From: Nocardia asteroides
GTDB taxonomy: Bacteria > Actinomycetota > Actinomycetes > Mycobacteriales > Mycobacteriaceae
Assembly (NCBI RefSeq): GCF_021183625.1
Contig: NZ_CP089214.1
Location: forward strand, 1,798,001-1,862,000
Length of the DNA stretch: 64,000 bases
Reading direction: 5' to 3'
The notes beneath the pieces were generated by a model that searched no databases, was not told where the DNA came from, and saw nothing but the letters and a program-made list of their open reading frames with translations. The translations under genes and the position numbers were made by a program. Positions 43,223 to 50,386 of this stretch are shown piece by piece; position 1 is the stretch's first letter; each line of letters opens with the position of its first letter.

Positions 43223-43616
43223 CTGGTACTCGTTCGAGCTGTTGCTGAAATTCGCTATATAGAGTCAAGGGGGCGGCGCTGCGCGCCGCCCAGCGGTGCC
43301 GCCACGCGGCACCGCGCAGCTCGGCCCGGCCTCCGCAAGCTCCGGCAGGCCGAGGCCCGTTGGGCGTGTCGGCACCGCTTTGGCGACGTGGCAAAACGCC
43401 ACGTTCCGTGATCTGAGCGCCTATCTCAACGACCGAAGCAGTGCTGGGCGCGCGATGAGCCGTACCCGACTTGACCTCCCGCAGTCGAGCACGTATCGAG
43501 ACCATCCAGCCTGGTCCACCGGCTGTGGTCCCGATCCACCGCCAGGTAAATGGCACGGTCGCCAGCGGGTTTGCGCAGCGGTTCACTACCTGCGTTTGAG
43601 ATGAGACGGCGGTATC
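43223..43616. other. non-coding segment with four consecutive hairpins
   Basis: After the cargo operon come four stem-loops: GGGCGGCG/CGCCGCCC (43271-43278, 43284-43291), GCGGTGCCG/CGGCACCGC (43293-43301, 43307-43315), CTCGGCC/GGCCGAG (43320-43326, 43348-43354) and ACGTGGC/GCCACGT (43386-43392, 43398-43404). The first two and the fourth have 5-base loops. The G+C content is far above the neighbouring cargo. It may be an origin, a transfer site or a terminator array. No credible gene is seen in the rest. Confidence 0.7.
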
Positions 43617-43874
43617 TCAGTTGTAGTGATACCGACACGAAATTACTGTAATTATCTCGTTCTCAATCGCGTACACAAGCCGATGCTCACCGGTGATTCG
43701 CCGCGACCAGTAACCCGCAAGACTGTGCTTGAGCGCTTCGGGCTTACCAATTCCGTTGTGCCCATTCCGTTTCACGTCTTCGAGTAGCAAGTTGACTCTC
43801 TTAATGACGCGCTTATCGTTGGCGAGCCACCATTGATAGTCTTCCCAGGCTACATCAGTGAAGAGAAGCTTCAT
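43617..43874 (-). CDS. yoeB: YoeB/Txe-family toxin (mRNA endonuclease)
   Basis: The 85-residue protein matches YoeB over its full length: 'KLLFTDVAWEDYQWWLANDKRVIKRVNLLLEDVKRNGHNGIGKPEALKHSLAGYWSRRITGEHRLVYAIENEIITVISCRYHY'. The catalytic Glu46-Arg-His-Tyr set appears as Glu in 'KPEALK', Arg in 'SRRITGEHRLVY' and the C-terminal His-Tyr in 'RYHYN'. YoeB binds the ribosome and cuts mRNA at the A site. ATG 43874 overlaps the antitoxin stop by 4 nt. The pair probably stabilises the element. Confidence 0.95.
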   Translation of the reverse strand: MKLLFTDVAWEDYQWWLANDKRVIKRVNLLLEDVKRNGHNGIGKPEALKHSLAGYWSRRITGEHRLVYAIENEIITVISCRYHYN

Positions 43875-44482
43875 TTGCGCGCCTCGGGGATCGCAGCTTC
43901 GAGAGCGGCGATAGCATCCCGAAGTGCTTCCACAGCAGGTGCCCACATGTCCGATAAAATGCCCTCCGACCCGGACTGAAGGAACAGCTGCTGCACGGTC
44001 ACAACTGCTCGCAACAACTTCTCCAAGGGGCCTATAACCAGATCCTCGTCGAATGATGCCATCGCCCACGATCGATCCCTCGGGAAGGCGAGATCGTAGG
44101 TCTTCCCCGCTAGAAACCGATCGGAATACAGCAGTACAGACCCTAAGGCACTGGCAGAGGATTTGGATTCATCGATGTAGGTAGTTTGCCTACGTCCGCG
44201 CTCGGGTTCGGCTCGGAGGTCACTGCCATCGACATCGACCAATTCTCGGGGCGCCGCTACGCCACCGCGATGTTCTGCAACTGAACGTTCGAGACGGCTG
44301 GCGTTGACTGGGTTCCCCAGCAAGTACGCGGTCTCTTTCAACGCTTCATACTCGCTGAGGGCAACGAGCACAACTGGCTCATGGCCAGCCCGAGTCACCA
44401 CCATCTCTTCCAGATCGTCCGTGGCACTGGTCAAGACCGAGGCGAAGTTGGCCCGGGCTTCGGTATAGGTGATCGGCTTCAC
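43871..44482 (-). CDS. yefM: YefM/Phd antitoxin with a long C-terminal extension
   Basis: The first 75 or so residues are a normal Phd/YefM antitoxin: 'ITYTEARANFASVLTSATDDLEEMVVTRAGHEPVVLVALSEYEALKETAYLLGNPVNASRLERSVAEH'. The protein then continues for about 125 more residues, giving 203 against the usual 80-95. The extension contains a polar linker (AEPERGRRQTTYIDESKSS) and helices 'MASFDEDLVIGPLEKLLRAVVTVQQLFLQ' and 'WAPAVEALRDAIAALEAAI'. The start is GTG 44482, with a TGTACA-type operator just upstream. The gene overlaps yoeB by 4 nt. The extension may be a sensor, a stabilising domain or a fusion with an unrelated gene. Confidence 0.9.
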   Translation of the reverse strand: MKPITYTEARANFASVLTSATDDLEEMVVTRAGHEPVVLVALSEYEALKETAYLLGNPVNASRLERSVAEHRGGVAAPRELVDVDGSDLRAEPERGRRQTTYIDESKSSASALGSVLLYSDRFLAGKTYDLAFPRDRSWAMASFDEDLVIGPLEKLLRAVVTVQQLFLQSGSEGILSDMWAPAVEALRDAIAALEAAIPEARK

Positions 44483-44490
44483 CCAAACAT

Positions 44491-44508
44491 TGTACAGCTT
44501 TCTGTACA
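44491..44508. promoter_or_regulatory. YefM operator
   Basis: TGTACAG (44491-44497) and CTGTACA (44502-44508) form a perfect 7-bp inverted repeat with a 4-base centre, 8 bases upstream of the antitoxin GTG. TGTACA is the known core bound by YefM at the yefM-yoeB operator of E. coli. Autorepression by the toxin-antitoxin complex is therefore expected. Confidence 0.85.
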
Positions 44509-45033
44509 GGCTGTTCGACCTTCGGTCGAAGGCCCTAGTGGGTGGTGGCCTGCATTGTGTTTTCGCGTCCCTCCAGCCTCAAGAGCGCCGATGGCGTCCC
44601 TCCGGGATGGGCCTCGCCCCCTCTTGACCCCGGAGCCTCTACGCGAAAAGGGCAGGCCCTATGGGGCAGGCGGTAGCCAGCCCACCGTCCGGCGCATCCC
44701 ACCACCCAGTATGGCCAACCTCTACCTAGCGCAAGTCGCTCCATACACGGCCTCCCGAATCAACCGCCCAGATGGAATCAAACGTCATGAGACCACCTCG
44801 TTGAAAGCGTGCTGCGCATCTAGCCAGACTGTGAATGAGGATTCGGAGTCGGCGAGGTCGGCGCCCTTCCGCACCTCAGGGTTCTTGGACCACTTGCAAC
44901 CTCGCTTGCCGTGCCTCCAACGTGCCTCAGGCACCGGAAACCGCCGGTCAATCTCGGACAAGTACGCACAACCCACGAGCGCGCTAGCTGACGGAGAAAT
45001 CCCCCTGACCAGTATGAATATCAAGGGGATGTT
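44509..45033. other. non-coding segment with large nested inverted repeats
   Basis: Between the toxin-antitoxin promoter and the right attachment site lies a hairpin TTCGACC/GGTCGAA (44514-44520, 44524-44530). A nested structure follows: GGGTGGTGG/CCACCACCC (44540-44548, 44699-44707), GGCCTGC/GCAGGCC (44547-44553, 44652-44658), TTTTCGCGT/ACGCGAAAA (44560-44568, 44641-44649) and TCAAGAG/CTCTTGA (44579-44585, 44621-44627). Pairing in this order gives one long arm. It could be a single-strand origin or another element of rolling-circle replication. No coding potential is seen. Confidence 0.65.
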
Positions 45034-45078
45034 GTGGTCCCAGCTGGTTTCGAACCAGCGACCTTCCGCGTGTGAGGC
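45034..45078. repeat. attachment-site core, tRNA-proximal copy
   Basis: This is the second perfect copy of the 45-bp repeat. It covers the 3' end of tRNA-Val(CAC) from the anticodon stem, plus one base beyond the discriminator. Identity stops at 45079, where the copies differ. Integration here restores an intact tRNA. Confidence 0.95.
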
Positions 45079-45106
45079 GGACGCTCTCCCGCTGAGCTAT
45101 GGGACC
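45035..45106 (-). tRNA. tRNA-Val (anticodon CAC)
   Basis: A 72-base cloverleaf reads from 45106 down: acceptor GGTCCCA/TGGGACC with discriminator A, D-stem GCTC/GAGC, anticodon stem TCCGC/GCGGA with loop CTCACAC, and T-stem GCTGG/CCAGC with loop TTCGAAA. CCA is not encoded. It decodes GTG and is the integration target of the element. Confidence 0.97.
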
Positions 45107-45331
45107 GGGTACGCTCGGCCGCGAGCGGCTGAACGAGTCGAAACAGTAGCACGGGCGCCCCGCGCGGTACCAAATCGCGGCCCGACCTGGGGAAATTCGG
45201 GAGCCGGGCGCCCGACCCCGGTATTGTCGCCCGCACAAGCCGTCTACCAGCGGATTTGTACCTTGCAGCGCGGGTGGGCTAATGTTCTGCTCGCACCACG
45301 GAGCGCCGAAAAGCCTCCGAGGTGGCGAAAT

Positions 45332-45403
45332 GCGGATGTAGCGCAGTGGTAGCGCATCACCTTGCCAAGGTGAGGGTCGCGGGTTCGAATCCCGTCATCC
45401 GCT
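45332..45403 (+). tRNA. tRNA-Gly (anticodon GCC)
   Basis: A 72-base cloverleaf: acceptor GCGGATG/CATCCGC, D-stem GCGC/GCGC, anticodon stem TCACC/GGTGA with loop TTGCCAA, T-stem GCGGG/CCCGT with loop TTCGAAT and discriminator T. CCA is not encoded. It is the first of three tRNAs on the plus strand. Confidence 0.97.
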
Positions 45404-45447
45404 CGAGAGGTAGGGCCAGGTAGCGAAAGTTACCGTCCCCCTTGCGC

Positions 45448-45518
45448 GGTGGAGTGGCCGAGTGGTGAGGCAACGGCCTGCAAAGCCGTGCACACGGGTT
45501 CGATTCCCGTCTCCACCT
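45448..45518 (+). tRNA. tRNA-Cys (anticodon GCA)
   Basis: A 71-base cloverleaf: acceptor GGTGGAG/CTCCACC, anticodon stem ACGGC/GCCGT with loop CTGCAAA, T-stem ACGGG/CCCGT with loop TTCGATT and discriminator T. CCA is not encoded. It ends one base before tRNA-Val(GAC) begins, so the two are processed from one transcript. Confidence 0.97.
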
Positions 45519-45519
45519 C

Positions 45520-45594
45520 GCGCGATTAGCTCAGCGGGAGAGCGCTTCCCTGACACGGAAGAGGTCACTGGTTCAATCCCAGTATCGCGCACCA
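45520..45594 (+). tRNA. tRNA-Val (anticodon GAC)
   Basis: Acceptor GCGCGAT/ATCGCGC, D-stem GCTC/GAGC, anticodon stem CTTCC/GGAAG with loop CTGACAC, T-stem ACTGG/CCAGT with loop TTCAATC and discriminator A, followed by an encoded CCA (45592-45594). It closes the tRNA transcript just before a terminator. Confidence 0.97.
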
Positions 45595-45632
45595 ACAGAT
45601 CAGCCCCGGTCTTCGACCGGGGCTGATCTGTT
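45594..45632 (+). terminator. intrinsic terminator of the tRNA operon
   Basis: A perfect 18-bp stem (45594-45611 with 45615-45632, AACAGATCAGCCCCGGTC and its complement) with a TTC loop is followed by TTTCT. The final A of the encoded CCA is the first base of the stem. This is the clearest rho-independent terminator in the window. Confidence 0.93.
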
Positions 45633-45926
45633 TTCTAGCGCAGGTCGTCCTCGGGGGCGGTCAGCTCGCGCGGGCCGTCGAGCATCCTGTCGCGGACCAG
45701 GGCCGAGGTGTTCACCCGCTGCTGCGCCAACCGGGGCGCCGATCAGCGTCTGCCGCACCTGGTTCGAGGCGAGCCGGCCGGGCCGCGACATTCGGTTGAC
45801 GACGGGGACGGTTCGTTCGCGCTCCGGCTGATAGCGCGGTGCGCATGCCGGGCGGCGTGCGCGCCGGGCACGGGCTGTCGGCGGCTGCGTCTAGGCTGTG
45901 GCCGGTCGAGGCGAGGGGAGGTGCGG

Positions 45927-47087
45927 GTGGCGGTGCACGCGGAGGAGTGGGGCGAGGGCGATATCGCCGGTGCCGTCGGGCTCGAGCACGAGGAGATGGC
46001 CGAGGTGGTCGCCGCGCTCGTCGCCGAGCACGCGGAGCGCAGCGCGCGCGAGGCGGAGATCGTCGCGCTCCGGCTCGGCATCGGCGCGGCAGCGCCCGCC
46101 ACGCTCAGCCGGATCGCCGCGCGGCAGGACATCTCCCGGGATCGGGCGCGGCAGCTGCACACCAGGGCGGTCGGGCACATCCTGCGCGCGCACCCGCCCG
46201 GCGGCTCGGCCTTCGCGGTGTTCGCCCGCGGGTATCCGCCCGGCACGCCGGACCAGCGCCTGGTCCGCACCCTGCTGGCCGAGATCTACGCCACCGACGC
46301 CGACCTCGCCGCCAACGAACTCGCCTACCTGCGGCTGCGGCTGGCCGGGCACCCGCAGGAGGACGCGCGCCGGATCGCGGGCTTCGTCATGCAGCGGATC
46401 CTCGGCTGGCGGAAGAAGACCAGGCGGCTGCTGGCCGGGCTGCACGAACCGGACCCGGTCGGCGGGAGCGTGCTCGGCGGGGTCGAGTGGGCGGACGGCG
46501 GCACGCCCGCGCCGCTCCCCGGCCGGTCCGCGCGGCCGGATGCCGACGACGACGGGCGCGGGCGGTTCTACCTGGACAGCGTGGGGCGGGACGTGGCCTT
46601 CGACTCGGGGTTGCGGGCCCGGCTGCTGCGGCTGCTCGACGCCGACCCGGCGGTGCAGACCTTTCAGGAGGATCCGGTCGCGGTCGAGCTCGAGGGGGTC
46701 TCGCTGTATCCGGGGGTGGCTGTGCGGGGTGTCGACGGGCGGGTCGCGCTGATCGATGTGCAGCCGCTGAGCCGGGTGGCGTTGCACCCGAACCGGGTGC
46801 GGTCGCGGGTGCTGCGGGCGTGGGCGCACCGGAACGGGTGGGGGTGGCTGGTCTGGACCGGCAGTGAGATCGGGGTGGGCGAGCTGGCCGCGCGGGCGGT
46901 GCACGCGCCGGAGGCGCTGGTCGAGCGGTTGCGGGAGGGGCCGGTGGGGTGGGCCGGGTTCGCGGCGGCGGCGGCCGGGCTGGAGCTGCTCGACCTGGCC
47001 GCGCTGGTCGTGCGCGAGGGATGGCGCTGGGAGCGGGCGCCGTTCCGGCTCAGCGCGGGAGCCGATCAGTTGCCCGGCCCGAGCTGA
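45927..47087 (+). CDS. sigma-region-4-like HTH protein with TnsA-like C-terminal fold
   Basis: The 386-residue protein has a helical N-terminus with 'TLSRIAARQDISRDRARQLHTRAVGHIL', which looks like sigma-factor region 4 (TLxEIGxxxGVTRERVRQIxxxAL). A helical linker and an Asp/Pro stretch follow. The C-terminal 150 residues have 'TFQEDPVAVELEGVSLYPGVAVRGVDGRVALIDVQPLSRVALHPN' then 'RAWAHRNGWGWLVWTGSEIGVGELA', a layout like the N-terminal nuclease domain of TnsA. The expected PD and ExK residues are altered (YPGV, DVQP), so nuclease activity is doubtful. GTG 45927 is chosen for the GAGGGGAGG 6 nt upstream. The 290 bp before it hold no gene. Function unknown. Confidence 0.55.
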   Translation: MAVHAEEWGEGDIAGAVGLEHEEMAEVVAALVAEHAERSAREAEIVALRLGIGAAAPATLSRIAARQDISRDRARQLHTRAVGHILRAHPPGGSAFAVFARGYPPGTPDQRLVRTLLAEIYATDADLAANELAYLRLRLAGHPQEDARRIAGFVMQRILGWRKKTRRLLAGLHEPDPVGGSVLGGVEWADGGTPAPLPGRSARPDADDDGRGRFYLDSVGRDVAFDSGLRARLLRLLDADPAVQTFQEDPVAVELEGVSLYPGVAVRGVDGRVALIDVQPLSRVALHPNRVRSRVLRAWAHRNGWGWLVWTGSEIGVGELAARAVHAPEALVERLREGPVGWAGFAAAAAGLELLDLAALVVREGWRWERAPFRLSAGADQLPGPS

Positions 47088-47222
47088 CGGCTCCGGCTCA
47101 CCGTGACCGCGTCGGCACGGCCGAGCGCAGATCATCGACCGCTTCCGGTGCGCCCGTTGGCTCCCGACGGCGCAGGGGCGCACCGCGATCGACCGGCTGC
47201 GGCGGAGGCACCGGCGCTGCGC

Positions 47223-48185
47223 TCAGCGCAGGACCACGGCGGCGGCGATGAAGGTGACGATCAGCATCATGGCGCAGCAGGTGATGAGCTGCCAGTGGTT
47301 GATCGTCTGACTCACCGTTTTGAGCTGGCCGCGCAGGCTGTCGGCGCGCCGGACGTGGTCGGCGATGGTGCGCTGGGCGCGCGCGAGTTCGTCGGCGCGC
47401 TCCTCCTGGGTCTGCTCGGCCCGCTCCAGGCGGGTGTGCAGCTTGCCGATCTGCTTCTGCTTCTCCCGCACCGTCTGCCTGGAGACCGCGAGGGCGGTTC
47501 GCTGATCGACCAGTTCCCGGCGCTGGCGGGCGATGATCGCCGCCTGGGTCCTGGTGTGGTGCTCCCAGTCGCTCACCGTCGCCCATCCTCCCGTCGAGAC
47601 GTCCCGATCACCCCACACGATGTCGCCGTCGACCCAGCCGGCCAGGAAGTCGCGCAGCTCGTACGGCTCCTGCCTGGCCGCGACCACGGCGGTGCAGGCG
47701 GTGTCGAACATGCCGCTCTCGACCTCGTAGTCGCAGCCGGGCGGGGCGAAGTCGCGGATGCCGAGCGCGGGCAGGTGCGCCACCCAGAAACCGGGCGGGC
47801 ACAGCCACAGCACGCCGGCCAGCCCGGCGTCGCGCAGCCGCTTGGTGTGCTGCAGCGCGAGGGTGCAGTCCAGCGGGCCGCTGCGCACCTCGATCGCGAA
47901 GCGGCGCTCGCCGATCCGCCAGTACACGTCCACCGGGACGCCGTCGACCCGGTGGCCGACCTCGGCCTCGTCCGCGCCGAGCGCGAGCAGCCTGCCGCGC
48001 AGCCAGTACTTGAACCGTTCCAGATTCCACTGGTTGCGGGTGCAGTCCGGGCAGCGGCAGCCGTACCCGACCCGTTCGCCGAGGGCGCGGCGCGGGCCGT
48101 TCGAGATTCCGAGCTCGGCCAGCAGCGCGCGCCGTCCACACGACGGCGCCTCGACCCGCTGCTCGCTGCGCACCACTCCGACCAC
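47223..48185 (-). CDS. CoiA-like nuclease-fold protein with coiled coil and C-terminal membrane anchor
   Basis: The 320-residue protein begins with a probable zinc cluster (YGCRCPDCTRN). A PD-(D/E)xK-like core resembling competence protein CoiA follows: 'GHRVDGVPVDVYWRIGERRFAIEVRSGPLDCTLALQHTKRLRDAGLAGVLWLCPP'. Residues about 205-290 are a long coiled coil (RQRRELVDQRTALAVSRQTV, KQKQIGKLHTRLERAEQTQ), ending in one membrane segment (LITCCAMMLIVTFIAAAVVL). The Asp of 'VDVYW' and Glu of 'AIEVR' could be catalytic; the usual Lys/Gln is Arg. The domain order suggests a membrane-tethered DNA-processing or DNA-sensing protein. It is convergent with the TnsA-like gene. The GTG start at 48185 is tentative. 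Confidence 0.6.
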   Translation of the reverse strand: MVGVVRSEQRVEAPSCGRRALLAELGISNGPRRALGERVGYGCRCPDCTRNQWNLERFKYWLRGRLLALGADEAEVGHRVDGVPVDVYWRIGERRFAIEVRSGPLDCTLALQHTKRLRDAGLAGVLWLCPPGFWVAHLPALGIRDFAPPGCDYEVESGMFDTACTAVVAARQEPYELRDFLAGWVDGDIVWGDRDVSTGGWATVSDWEHHTRTQAAIIARQRRELVDQRTALAVSRQTVREKQKQIGKLHTRLERAEQTQEERADELARAQRTIADHVRRADSLRGQLKTVSQTINHWQLITCCAMMLIVTFIAAAVVLR

Positions 48186-48553
48186 ACCCCTAAGCCTGCG
48201 ATCCGCGCGCGGGCAGGGCCACCCGCGCTCACTACCAGAGTGCGCCCTGATGGGTGCATCCCGCCACTCCCCTCCGCACCCGTGGCCGGGCGCGCCGCGA
48301 CCGCGACGGGATGATCAATGTTGTACCCCAACGGATTCGAACCGGCACCTCGCGCCGCGCCGGGGCCCTCCGGGCGAGAACGGCGTTCCGCCTGCGGTGC
48401 CTTGTCCGGAAACGCACTGCTACAGCACGTTTCGGCGTTCGGCGCGGGCCGGGAGGCGAACTTTGCTTCGCCTGCCGAACGGCATCGTGACCACACCGTT
48501 AGAATCTTCCCGGCCGCGCGCTCAGCCGGACCGATCGGGGAAGAAGGTAGTGG
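48186..48553. other. intergenic region, no gene recognised
   Basis: This divergent region separates the CoiA-like gene from the repeat-rich protein gene. It contains a hairpin AGGCGAA/TTCGCCT (48454-48460, 48467-48473). Around 48321-48350 a segment resembles a tRNA T-arm (GATTCGAACC), but its stem is imperfect and no cloverleaf can be drawn. No open frame has credible coding character. Confidence 0.5.
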
Positions 48554-50386
48554 ATGGAGCACGTCGAGGACGGCGCCGAGTCGATCGGCGCGATGCTGTC
48601 CGATATCGCGGAGTCCCTCCGGGAGGTGAGCCGGAAGCTGGACCTGGTCGCCGCGCGCGTCGATGTGCCGCTGCCCGTGCCGATGCCGGCCGACGACCGT
48701 GACGTCGGGACGCGGCTCGCCACGATCGAGGCGTGGGCCTTCCGCACCGATCGGGATGTCGCCGATCTCGGGCGGCGGCTGGACACGCTGCAGAGCGTTG
48801 CCGACGCGCCCGGCACCGGGCGGCGGCACGCGCCCGAGCCCGGCGGGCGGCGGGCCCTCGAATCCGACGCGGTGCCGTCGGGGCGGCGCTCGGCGGAGGA
48901 CGGCGAGTCGTCGGGGCCGCGGGCGGGCGGCGCCGAGCCGTCGGTGAGCACGGGGCCGCGGCCGGGCGGTGCCGAGCCGTCGGTGAGCACAGGTCGGCGA
49001 GCGGCCCCGGACGTCGCGCGGCCGGAGGGCGAGGGCAGTGGGCTGCCCGCTCGGCGGCGGGCCGCCGACAGTGCCGTGGAGCCGGGGCGGCAGAACGGGA
49101 CGTCCGCGCACCGGGCGGCCGATGCCGCGCCGTCGTCCGGGGACACAGCGGTCCCGAGGCGGCGGGCGGCCGAGAACGGGCGGGCCGATGGCGCGGGCTC
49201 GCCGGGCGTTGATCCGGCCGCTACCGGCAGGCGGGCGGCCGAGACGAACGGGAGCGGCGAGTCCGGCGACATCCCGCGTCGGCGGCGGGCGGCGGAGGAG
49301 AGCGCCACCGATACATCGGGATCCGGCCGCCGTGCGGCCGAGCCGACCCGTGCCGAGAACACCGCCGCCGAGCGGCCTGCTGCCGCGTACGGCCCGCCCC
49401 GCGGCGGCACCCAGCCGGCCGCTGGCCCCGAGGCGCCGAGCGAGCCCGCGGCGCCGCGTGTCCCGCGCCCGCGCTACGCAGCGGGCTCGACCAGGCAGCG
49501 CATCGCCGAGGCACGCGCGGAATCCGCGGGCAGGGCCCCGGCGGACCAGGGCGAGCCGTCCGCTCCCGGACACTCGGCCGACCGCGCCGAACCGGCGGGC
49601 GGAGCCCGCCGCTCGGCCGACCGGAGCGAGCTGTCCGCCCCCGCCACACACTCGGCGGACCAGGGTGAACCGCCGCGCCGCGCGGCCGAACCCGGCGAGC
49701 ACGGCATCCCGTCCCGGCTCTCGGCCCCGGCCGAACCCGAACCGGCCGCGCCGACCACCGACGACGAGCCCGCGGGCCCGAACCTGCGCGCGGCGGTTGA
49801 GGCGCGCCGCGCCTCCGGACGCCTCCCGCAGCGCGGCCCGGCCCCCTCCCCGACCCCGCCGAGCGTGACGACCACCAACCAGGCCCCGCCCACCCCGGAG
49901 CGCACCGACCTCACCGGCCCGGACGAACCCGCCCGGTGGAGCGGCCCGCGCCGCAACGGCAGCTCGCTCGGCCTCGGCGAGACCGTCGCCGCCGCCTACG
50001 ACCAGGGCCTGCGCGACGGCTTCACCGGCCAGCAGGACGGCTACCGGCAGCCCCCGGCCGCCGGCTACCCGCTGGAGGAACCCGGCGATGATTTCGCCCC
50101 GTTCGCCGACCGGCAGACCCCGGACGCGCACACCGAGCAGGTCGGCCGCCCCGGCCTCACCTCCGGCGCGGTCGAGCGCCCCGGCAATGGTCAGGGCGAC
50201 CGTCCCGCCTACGACGCCGCGGTCGATCGCTCCAGCTACGGCGATTTCGGCAACGGCTTCACCGGCGCGACCGCCGAGGAGACCGCGCACGCGGACAAGG
50301 TGCAGGCCATGCTCGACGAGCTGAAGCGCACCGCCGCCGCCATGCCGTTCGGCCCGCCGACCGGGGAGCACCCGGACCAGCGGTAG
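48554..50386 (+). CDS. low-complexity Arg-Arg-Ala-Ala repeat protein
   Basis: The 610-residue protein has a short helical, probably coiled-coil head (residues 1-90: 'MLSDIAESLREVSRKLDLVAARVDVPL', 'TIEAWAFRTDRDVADLGRRLDTLQSVA'). About 350 residues of disordered Pro/Ala/Glu/Gly/Arg sequence follow, then a more ordered tail (LGLGETVAAAYDQGLRDGF, ADKVQAMLDELKRTAAAMPFG). The disordered part repeats RRAAE/RRAAD at least eight times and has a tandem GGAEPSVSTG. No signal peptide is seen. The repeats could serve as interaction or phosphorylation sites; nothing identifies a function. It ends at the stop of a convergent LysR gene with no gap. Confidence 0.65.
   Translation: MEHVEDGAESIGAMLSDIAESLREVSRKLDLVAARVDVPLPVPMPADDRDVGTRLATIEAWAFRTDRDVADLGRRLDTLQSVADAPGTGRRHAPEPGGRRALESDAVPSGRRSAEDGESSGPRAGGAEPSVSTGPRPGGAEPSVSTGRRAAPDVARPEGEGSGLPARRRAADSAVEPGRQNGTSAHRAADAAPSSGDTAVPRRRAAENGRADGAGSPGVDPAATGRRAAETNGSGESGDIPRRRRAAEESATDTSGSGRRAAEPTRAENTAAERPAAAYGPPRGGTQPAAGPEAPSEPAAPRVPRPRYAAGSTRQRIAEARAESAGRAPADQGEPSAPGHSADRAEPAGGARRSADRSELSAPATHSADQGEPPRRAAEPGEHGIPSRLSAPAEPEPAAPTTDDEPAGPNLRAAVEARRASGRLPQRGPAPSPTPPSVTTTNQAPPTPERTDLTGPDEPARWSGPRRNGSSLGLGETVAAAYDQGLRDGFTGQQDGYRQPPAAGYPLEEPGDDFAPFADRQTPDAHTEQVGRPGLTSGAVERPGNGQGDRPAYDAAVDRSSYGDFGNGFTGATAEETAHADKVQAMLDELKRTAAAMPFGPPTGEHPDQR

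Larger units (their letters stand above)
33491..45078. mobile_element. actinomycete integrative and conjugative element (AICE) in tRNA-Val
   Basis: About 11.6 kb lie between two perfect 45-bp copies of the tRNA-Val(CAC) 3' end, with the intact tRNA at the right end. Within it are tyrosine integrase, excisionase, RepSA-type rolling-circle initiator, FtsK/TraB-like DNA translocase and a DUF2637 membrane protein, all on the minus strand. On the plus strand there is a GntR-type regulator with kinase genes. A YefM-YoeB pair lies near the right end. This is the standard pSAM2-type organisation, in which a single translocase moves double-stranded DNA between mycelia. All functional modules appear complete, so excision and transfer are plausible. 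The cargo is lower in G+C than the chromosome. Confidence 0.92.

Noticed and set aside
48315..48400. A tRNA-like segment with GATTCGAACC near the divergent promoter
   Set aside because: The T-stem has only three good pairs and no acceptor, D or anticodon arm can be placed on either strand.
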